Below are positions 57,601 through 64,000 of a stretch of DNA of 64,000 bases, piece after piece; positions within the stretch are counted from its first letter, which is position 1, and every line of letters starts with the position of its first letter. Origin of the DNA: Cristatella mucedo (Eukaryota > Bryozoa > Phylactolaemata > Cristatellidae); the NCBI GenBank assembly GCA_009760855.2, contig WPIO01000283.1:1-64000 (forward strand), in the 5' to 3' direction. The position numbers and the translations under genes are program-made. Under the pieces are notes generated by a model. It was not told the origin of the DNA and did no database searches. It worked only from the letters and a program-made list of their open reading frames with translations.

Positions 57601-59308
57601 GGTTTAGATACACTATTAGATTCCAAAAAGAGAGTGGTACGATACTGCAGCTGGAGGGAATTATATCTGAGAGGGAATGTGAATGTAGTGTAATGTATCT
57701 TGGTCTGTAACTTCTCAAAGCCTCAAAGACTATGTGGGTGTGATGCAGGTGAGTTTTGTATGGCCCCCTCACAGACTAAGCGGTTGGTGGTATGCATTTG
57801 GTAGCCAACAGACTACATTTAATGCAACAGATAGAAAGTGGAAAGCATAGCAGATTCAGGAGAGCAGTCCAGGTAGTGAGTAGCATGGAAGTAGCAGCTC
57901 AGGAACGCTGAAAAGAGTGAGCCATAGTCGGCAACTACAGAGTAGTTATTGTTGGCTAAGAATTGTGGAAGCGAAGCGAGTTCCACAGTGTAGGACTTTA
58001 GAGCTTAAGTTTTGGTCGCCAATGGTCAATAAGCAGTAGCATGGAACAGCCAAGTTATTGTATTTACAGGATCTGGTAACACAAAGAGGCTTAAACTGGT
58101 GCGGTAGGTCAGCAAGGAACGGAGAAGCCAAGCCGTGGCTGGCATTTTGGGTCTTTGTAAGGACTTTGCTCGCTATCGGTTGATCAACCTGCAGCCATGC
58201 TATCTCTTTAAGGAAAGAAGACACGTGTTCAAACCTCTGGGACTTGAAGACTAGCTTTGCAGCAGTACTCATATACTGCTGCAGTTGCCCAGTTGCCTTC
58301 TTTGGTGGCCCGGCCAAAAAGAATTACAATAATCAAGCTGAGCCAGAGCTAAGGAGCTAGTTAAATTTTTTGCAAGCCACTGTGGAAGATAGCTCCTAAT
58401 CTTAGATGACAATCAGACGTGATGGTTAACTTAAGAAGCAATCTTCTGAATGAAGCTTTTAAAATTGAGGCAGCTGTCAAAAAAGACGCATAACTTTCGT
58501 GCACGTGGTGATGGTCGCACAACAGCATCACCTATTAGAACAGCGAAGCCTTTTAATCCTGCTCCAGGCTTAGGTTGTCCTATGAGCAGCAGTTCGGTTT
58601 TATCGTAATTTAGTTTCAAGAAGTTTTCCGACATCCAGGATCGAATGTCGGCAAGGCAAGCATTCAGTTTATCAGTTGCTGCAGCAGATTGAGACGGTTT
58701 GAAGGAAAAATACAGCTGAATATCGTCAGCACGAAAGTGATATCATATTCCATGGGCCTTAATCACTTTTCCCAGAGGTTGCGTATAAATGGAGAACAGA
58801 AAGGGACCAAGTACAGACCCTTGAGGGACTCCACAGGTGACCCTTCTCATGTCTAAGACCTGACCCCCACACGACACGGATTGAAAACGATCAGACAAGT
58901 ATGATTTAAACCACTGGCGTGGTTTAAATCATACTTGTACATACACAGTACACTATGGGGGACCAAGACGACGCACCGAGCACGAACAAACATGTCAGTT
59001 GGTACACATTTGCACAATTTATTTAGTGAAGAATGCTGAAAATTTTCGGCTGAGCCTTTAATATTTCGGAAGTCGGACCTCTAAGTATTGGCCAGTAAAT
59101 TGCTTTCTGTCTTGTAAATATATTTTCGGTCCGTCTGGCAGGAATTTAGCTTTCGAGTGAAAAACGAAGCCCCGGCTTTTTTAAGCTTCCGGGTGTAAAC
59201 TCCATGGAAGTCTTTGAAATTTACTATATCTGCATCGGAACCTTTTTTATTAATATATTTATTATTAATAGTAATAATAAATAATAATAATAAATAAAAT
59301 ATTTATTG

Positions 59309-59450
59309 CCGAGCTGGTTAGTTACAGCGGTTAAGGTGCTCGCCCCATCAAAGATCTGGCTGAGGTCGTGGGCTCTAGCCCGGAGGCATATGTGAAGCGT
59401 TTGAATAGAGATTAAGTTCTCTTGGGCGCTATACAAATTAATTACACAAT
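59309..59450 (+). mobile_element. SINE2 inserted in LINE-B
   Basis: TGCCGAGCTGGTTAGTTACA, GCGGTTAAGGTGCTCGCCCC, the B-box region GTGGGCTCTAGCCC, and the 3' part GAAGCGTTTGAATAGAG to TTCTCTTGGGCGC. A TTATT-rich run precedes it. Confidence 0.85.
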
Positions 59451-59575
59451 TTTAACCATTCAGATGCATTTCCCTTTGCAGCAAATGTAAAGCGCCTAGA
59501 AAGAGATTGAGTTCTCTGAGCGCGCCTTATCAAGTGCATTATTATTATTATAATTACTATTATAATTAAAGCACG
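59451..59575 (+). mobile_element. LINE-A tail inserted beside SINE2
   Basis: GCATTTCCCTTTGCAGC, AAATGTAAAGCGCCTAGAAAG and GAGATTGAGTTCTCTGAGCG, then CATTATTATTATTATAATT. Confidence 0.85.
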
Positions 59576-60570
59576 GTTCCAGCATGGGCTTAGCACGGCA
59601 TATCTTTTGAAGTTTTTATGTAAATTAAAAGGAATCTCCACGACTCAGTACACGAATAGACTTAACCGGAGCATACTTATCAAGAGCACTTATGAGAGTC
59701 ATGTTCACTGCATCAGTGAGGGTATCGAGGCTGTCGGTCGAATGTGGTGGCAGATCAAGAAGACCCGCATCACAAACAGATTTAAAAAATGTGTCAACGT
59801 TGATGATTTTAAGTTATGTCGCAGGCCCAGTTCAAAATTACCCTATACGTACAAGGGAGCAGGCACAGTAAAAGAGACTACACAATGGTCTGACTATGTC
59901 AGCCGACACACCACAAGGTTAGTGTGGAAGATATCCATAGTGATCACTAGATCTAGATATGGCCACCGACGTGGGTGGTATGATTGACGTGATGGACTAA
60001 ACCAAAATTATCTGGACAGTCAAGAAATTAGCTGGCGTGGCTTTTGATAGGGTCGTCAACGTGAATATTGAAGTTGCCAGTAATTATTAATGGCCTATCA
60101 AATCTAATATGCTGGCAAGCAAATCTGAAAACTCCTCTACAACCAAGTTTAGACAGCCAGAAGGTCGCCTGTAAATCACAACAGTAAGTTGCATTGTCTG
60201 TGATGAGAACCTTATTGCAACAGATTCAAACAATGGCCCATGCGAAAAATTACAAATCGTATAGCCAAAAGATTCATGCAGAACAATTGAAACCCACCAC
60301 CAATCATGTCAGCACGCAAGGAATGATAGAATGAAAACCTGGGTTGAGTGGTCTCGGATATAATGCTACTGGAACAAGGCGTCATCCAAGTTTCGGTAAG
60401 CAGAAATGCATATAGCTTCTTTTGGACCACCTGATCGCGGATAACTAGCCCCTTGGTTTTAAGTGAGCGGACATTTAGTTGGCAGATTTTAAGAGGCTGT
60501 CCAGCAACTGGACTACGCTGACGTAGTGGCTTGTATTTAAGGCTGCCTGCAGGTAAATTTGCCGTAACAA

Positions 60571-60800
60571 TTAATGGACCCAAAGGTACTTGGTAAAGCC
60601 TTAAAGTCAACTGGATGGCTGACTGGTACCCAGTACAGGCTTATGTGTGCCGACAATTGGCATGCTACCACTAACCAGACTTGCATGCAGATCTCGTGCA
60701 GCTCACCCCTAACCATGTTATTTTTGAAAGTTATTGTGCTTGCTACCACTAACCATTCGATTATGCTTCCTTTACAGCTATTTTACTGTCTAATCATTAT
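60571..60800. mobile_element. LINE-A mosaic: minus-strand thumb joined to plus-strand 3' UTR
   Basis: 60571-60640 on the minus strand encodes LYWVPVSHPVDFKALPSTFG (the LHWLPV region). From about 60641 the plus strand reads GCTTATGTGTGCCGACA, CATGCTACCACTAACCAG and CACCCCTAACCATGTTATT, the LINE-A 3' UTR. Opposite orientations meet within a few bases. Confidence 0.65.
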
Positions 60801-60842
60801 TTTAAAGTACTTTAATCAGTATCAATCCAAATATAAGCAACT

Positions 60843-60910
60843 GCATGTAATCTATGTATGTATCTCCGCCTGTAACCCCACAAAGTCATAAAACCCACGT
60901 GGGTGTCATT
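60843..60910 (-). mobile_element. LINE-B 3' terminus only
   Basis: About 65 bases (ATGTATCTCCGCCTGTAAC, CCACAAAGTCATAAAACCC) are the complement of the LINE-B 3' end. It joins directly to the next segment in opposite orientation. Confidence 0.7.
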
Positions 60911-61579
60911 GGGGTACCTCAGGGCTCTGTGCGAGGTCCGGTTCTTTTCACGGTTTATACTCTCCCTCTTTCCGATGTGATTGGCTTGATTATTGTGATT
61001 CCCTTTTGACTGGCCTGCCAAAGGAAGCTATTAGGCCACTGCAGCTGACTTTGAATATGGCTGCAAGGCTAGTCTTCAAGTCAGAGCGGTTTGAGCACGT
61101 GTCTCCTTCGCTAAAAGAGCTAGGATGGTTGCCGGTTGATCAACGGATACAGAGCAAAGTTCTTACGCTGACCCACAAGGCCCGCCACGGCTTGGCTACT
61201 CCGTACATAGGTGAACTGCTGCATCAGTTTCAGCTTGTTCGCGCCGTCAGGTCCTCGGGGGACAATAAGTTAGCTGTCCCATGCCTCTGCTTAAAGACCG
61301 TTGGCGACAGAAGCTTTAGCTCTGCAGGTCCTAGACTGTGGAACTCGCTTCCACAATTCTTACGCAACGACAACTACTCTCCTACTGCCGACTATGGCAC
61401 ATCTTCTTCAGCGGTCCTGAGGTGCTACTTCTATGCTGCTCACTATCTCAAGTGCTTTCCCGACTCCGCTATGCTTTCCGTTTTCTCTTTGTTGCGTGAG
61501 ACGAAGTCTGTTGGGTACCGAATGCTTACAGAAAGCCGCTTGGGCTGTGAGTGCGAAATATAAAACTCTCCTGTGTAAT
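60911..61579 (+). mobile_element. LINE-A RT motif joined to LINE-B C-terminal half
   Basis: 60911-60985 encodes GVPQGSVRGPVLFTVYTLPL, an RT motif in the LINE-A style. From about 60986 the sequence is LINE-B: TGLPKEAIRPLQLTLNMAAR, HVSPSLKELGWLPVDQRI and GDRSFSSAGPRLWNSLPQF to a stop at 61563. The region between motif B and the thumb, including the catalytic (Y)xDD, is missing. The 185-codon thumb frame is intact. Confidence 0.8.
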
Positions 61580-61800
61580 TTCGTCAAATGTGTGAGCCTT
61601 GAAGTGAGTAAAGTAATGTACATTGGCCACAAGAGAAAACGAGACATTCAGTAAAAAAAACTTCACCAAAGGGATCAGACAATTTATCAAAATCAAATTT
61701 CAAATCTTACATAACGTGGATAGATTGATATATTAGCAAAGACTCACAATGGAGTTAGAATAATCTGCAGGACTTTGTACCTTCGGGCGATAGAACTTTT
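61580..61800 (-). repeat. Third copy of the LINE-A 5' segment of the duplicated unit
   Basis: Matches 44335-44540 and 54090-54310: GTGTGAGCCTTGAA, GGCCACAAGAGA and TACCTTCGGGCGATAGAA. It shows that a third unit (T3) once existed here. Confidence 0.7.
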
Positions 61801-62480
61801 GTCAGCTGCCGTTGCATTAATGCAAGTGACAGAACCTTAGTTCTATCTCGGCTTGCTTATTGTAATTCCCATTTGGCTAAGCTACCTAAGAAAGCAACTA
61901 GGCCATTGCAGCTGGCTATGAATGTAGCTGCAAGTCTAAAGTTCAAGTATCAGAGGTTTGACCATGTCTCCTATTTGCTAAGTAAGCTAGGATAGCTGCC
62001 AGTTGATCATCGGATAAAATGAGCAAAGTGTTTACTCTGACCCACAATGCCCTCAGCAGCTTGGCTCCTCCGTACCTAGCAGAACTGCTGCACCAGTTTC
62101 AGCCTCCTCGTGCCTTCAATGCCTTTATGGACAATAAAATAGCTGTTCCATTCCTCCGCTTAAAGATCGTTGGCGACATAAGCTTTAGCTGTGCAGGTCC
62201 TGGACTGTGGAAATCGCTTCAACGATTCTTATGCAAGAACAACTACTCTCCTGCTGCCGACTGTGGCTAATCCTTTCCAGCGGTCCTGAGCTACTACTTT
62301 CAGGCTACTCACTATCTCAACTGCTCTCCTGACTCTGCTATGCTTCCCACTTTCTCTTTAATGCTTGAGATGAACTTTGTTGGTTACCGAATGCATGCCA
62401 ACAGCCACCGAGGCAGTGAGTTCGCTATGCCAAACTCTCCTGTGTAACACCAACATAGTCTTTTTGGCTTTGAGGAAGTT
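61801..62480 (+). mobile_element. LINE-B 3' half
   Basis: CTAYCNSHLAKLPKKATRPL-type start, FTLTHNALSSLAPPYLAELL, HQFQPPRAFNAFMDNKIAVP and FLRLKIVGDISFSCAGPGLW. The 3' UTR stops before the ATTAC tail, at TTTGAGGAAGTTTTG. Closest to the 37385 and 49787 copies. Confidence 0.85.
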
Positions 62481-62519
62481 TTGTAATCATAATATCAATA
62501 TTAAAATAATAAAATAATG

Positions 62520-63125
62520 AGTGACTAGCTGCTGCCATGCATAACTAACATGAATAATATGTCATTAGCCCCAGGTCATGTCCCAGCGGCTTTCAAAAAA
62601 GCTATAGTCAGGCCACTTTTCAAGAAAGCTACACTCGACCAAGAGAACTTTATCAACTATCGCCCAGTCTCCCTTTTACCATTCGCATAAAAGACACTGG
62701 AATGGGTCGTGGCGGACCAGCTGAACTCATATATCGAAACTTCAAACTTTGCTGGTAAGTTTCAGTCTGGCTTCGGAGCTAATCACTCCACAGAGTCAGC
62801 ACTGCTTAGGGTATAGAACGACCTACTTAGGAATGCAGACATGGATAGAGTGTCTCGGCTTGTTTTGCTCGATCTTTCGGCAGCTTTTGATACCGTCGAT
62901 CAGCAAGTTCTTCTAGAGCATCTCTCATAATAATAATAATAATAACACTGCACTTGATAAAGCACCCTCAGTGAACTTAATCTCTTTCTAGGCGCTTTAC
63001 ATTTGCTGCAAAGGGAACTGCGACTGAATCTCATCTCGCCTGGGCATCACTGGCACTGCTCTGCAATGGTTCAGGTCCTATCTCAGTGGGAGACTCCAGA
63101 GTATTCACGTGAATGGACAAAGATT
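62520..63125 (+). mobile_element. LINE-A RT palm fragment
   Basis: Encodes SGHVPAAFKKAIVRPLFKKA, TLDQENFINYRPVSLLPF (stop) KTLEWVVADQLNSYIE, then QSGFGANHSTESALLRV and RLVLLDLSAAFDTVDQQVLL (catalytic Asp in DLSAAFD). The frame resumes after a nested tail insertion as SRLGITGTALQWFRSYLSGR. It continues where the 531-codon frame at 29.6 kb stops and supports that copy's identity. Confidence 0.88.
62928..63030 (-). mobile_element. LINE-A tail nested in a LINE-A RT
   Basis: (AATAAT)n, TTGATAAAGCACCCTCAG, CTTAATCTCTTTCTAGGCGC and TTTGCTGCAAAGGGAAC. The host RT frame around it reads EHL...SRLGI, and TCTCAT occurs at both edges, consistent with a 6-bp target duplication. Confidence 0.85.
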
Positions 63126-63627
63126 ATCCATTATAATAAAGACAGCAGGTTGCTTTATACTAAGCCTCAGAAATTTAAAAAAAACTGCACAATTAAAAAT
63201 AATCTTTATTAAATTCATATTATAAGGCCATGTCAAAAAATCTAAATAGGTATATGGTAACGTGATGTTATCGACCTGGGGTATTGAATCTACATTCTTA
63301 GATAGTGCCGTGGAACCAGTAAGCAGTAAGAACAGAACTCAAAATACATTCGCAAAGCAACTAAACGTAACTTGATCCACTTATTGTAAAATTAAGTTGT
63401 ATCAAACGTAACTGCAGCGAATCCGCCGTGACTGCGATTTCTGCTACAGTTGACTATTGGTCTGATAAGTAATTCGTAAAGCTAATATAATTTGCTACAG
63501 GTAAGTTTGCAATAACTTCGAACACACATGAACATGCCTTATAAGGAGTCATACTTACAAGAATGATCAAAATATTTTTTTTAGAAATAGACGAACAAAA
63601 TGTCGCATTCTTAAAAAATTAATTCCA
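63126..63627. repeat. Third copy (T3) of the intron-like segment
   Basis: Collinear with 45400-45870 and 55190-55570 plus 56040-56130: GCAAAGCAACTAAACGTAAC, GTAACTGCAG and CTTACAAGAATGATCA. No coiled-coil exon is left next to it. Confidence 0.75.
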
Positions 63628-63775
63628 CCGAGCTGGTTTGGTCTGCTGCTTAAGGTGCTCGGCTCGACCAAGGTCTGGCCGAGGTCGCAGGCTCGAGCCC
63701 CTTGGCATAATTGAAGAGCCCGAATGGAAATTAAGTTCTCTTATGGTGCTATACAAACAAACTCTATATATTTTA
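63628..63775 (+). mobile_element. SINE2
   Basis: CCGAGCTGGTTTGGTCTGC, GAGGTCGCAGGCTCGAGCCCC and the 3' part GAGCCCGAATGGAAATTAAG with TTCTCTTATGGTGC, then an (ATTT)n tail. The hairpin arms are mutated here. Confidence 0.85.
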
Positions 63776-64000
63776 TTTATTTATTTATTTTTAGTATTTT
63801 TCCACACGTATTTAATCAGTATGAGGTCTTACCGCAAGCATTCGAAACTGCATGTGGTTTAATTCCTGCTACTGCTACGCGTACTTAAGAATTCTTGATG
63901 TTAATACACTGCTCGATTCCATGAGGGGGGAGGGGTGGAAGGGTTACTGGCAGTCTAACTGGAGAATAATGGCAATTATGGCAAAACAAGTAATAAAGTG

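Larger units (their letters stand above)
57665..60560 (-). mobile_element. LINE-B, near full length, decayed and invaded
   Basis: Tail complement GTAGTGTAATGTATC at 57679. The minus-strand thumb (HVSSFLKEIAWLQVDQPI) is at 57946-58317, [22 protein letters not shown] at about 58600, the [10 protein letters not shown] region near 58830, and the endonuclease with the GDFNIH-equivalent near 60075 and NVRSLKTKGLVIRDQVVQKK at about 60450. A short inverted repeat around 58905-58940 (CAAGTATGATTTAAACCAC and its complement) marks a rearrangement. SINE2 and a LINE-A tail occupy 59309-59575. Confidence 0.85.

Overview
The window looks like a gene-poor, repeat-dominated stretch of an invertebrate animal genome. 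The evidence is fragments of spliced genes (exons bounded by GT/AG sites), poly(A) signals, tRNA-derived SINEs, two families of APE-type non-LTR retrotransposons (LINEs) and a long satellite. A marine invertebrate such as a sponge is my best guess, but nothing here fixes the species. I see no bacterial-style operons, rRNA or tRNA genes, and no CRISPR array.

Layout. 0-10 kb: LINE and SINE fragments on a segmental duplication (about 0.41-1.93 kb versus 6.44-8.83 kb), a two-exon 3' gene end on the minus strand (1229-1996), a CpG-rich island at 3.5-4.0 kb and a 731-bp solo LTR inside a LINE. 10.64-27.52 kb: a roughly 17 kb degenerate satellite with 35- and 39-bp monomers, mosaic higher-order structure, an internal inverted duplication, and SINE and LINE insertions. 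27.5-35.1 kb: a possible first exon, a minus-strand last exon of a beta-propeller-like, C-terminally membrane-anchored protein (34059-35095), and its truncated copy (28493-28910) fused to a 3'-truncated LINE-A (28.9-31.45 kb) that keeps the longest LINE reading frame (531 codons). 35.5-63.6 kb: a large repeated unit present as two long copies (about 37.4-47.6 and 49.8-57.6 kb) plus partial copies (35.5-37.3, 61.6-61.8 and 63.1-63.6 kb). It carries a minus-strand coiled-coil exon (45169-45327; 54934-55107) and many nested insertions.

Names used here are mine. LINE-A: CR1/L2-like (Jockey superfamily), ending in a GCGCC...GGGCGC hairpin and an (ATT)n tail. LINE-B: a second CR1/L2-like family ending in (ATTAC)n. 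SINE1, SINE2 and SINE3: tRNA-derived. SINE2 carries the same 3' hairpin as LINE-A, which suggests it was mobilised by LINE-A machinery.

The two long copies act as natural before/after controls. LINE-B at 40716-44169 (8-bp target duplication GATAGCAT) and SINE2 at 53301-53462 (8-bp target duplication TAAGGAGC) each have an intact empty site in the other copy. All element copies seen carry breaks, so none appears autonomous as read. Stretches with nothing recognised are entered as 'other' where they exceed about 300 bases.
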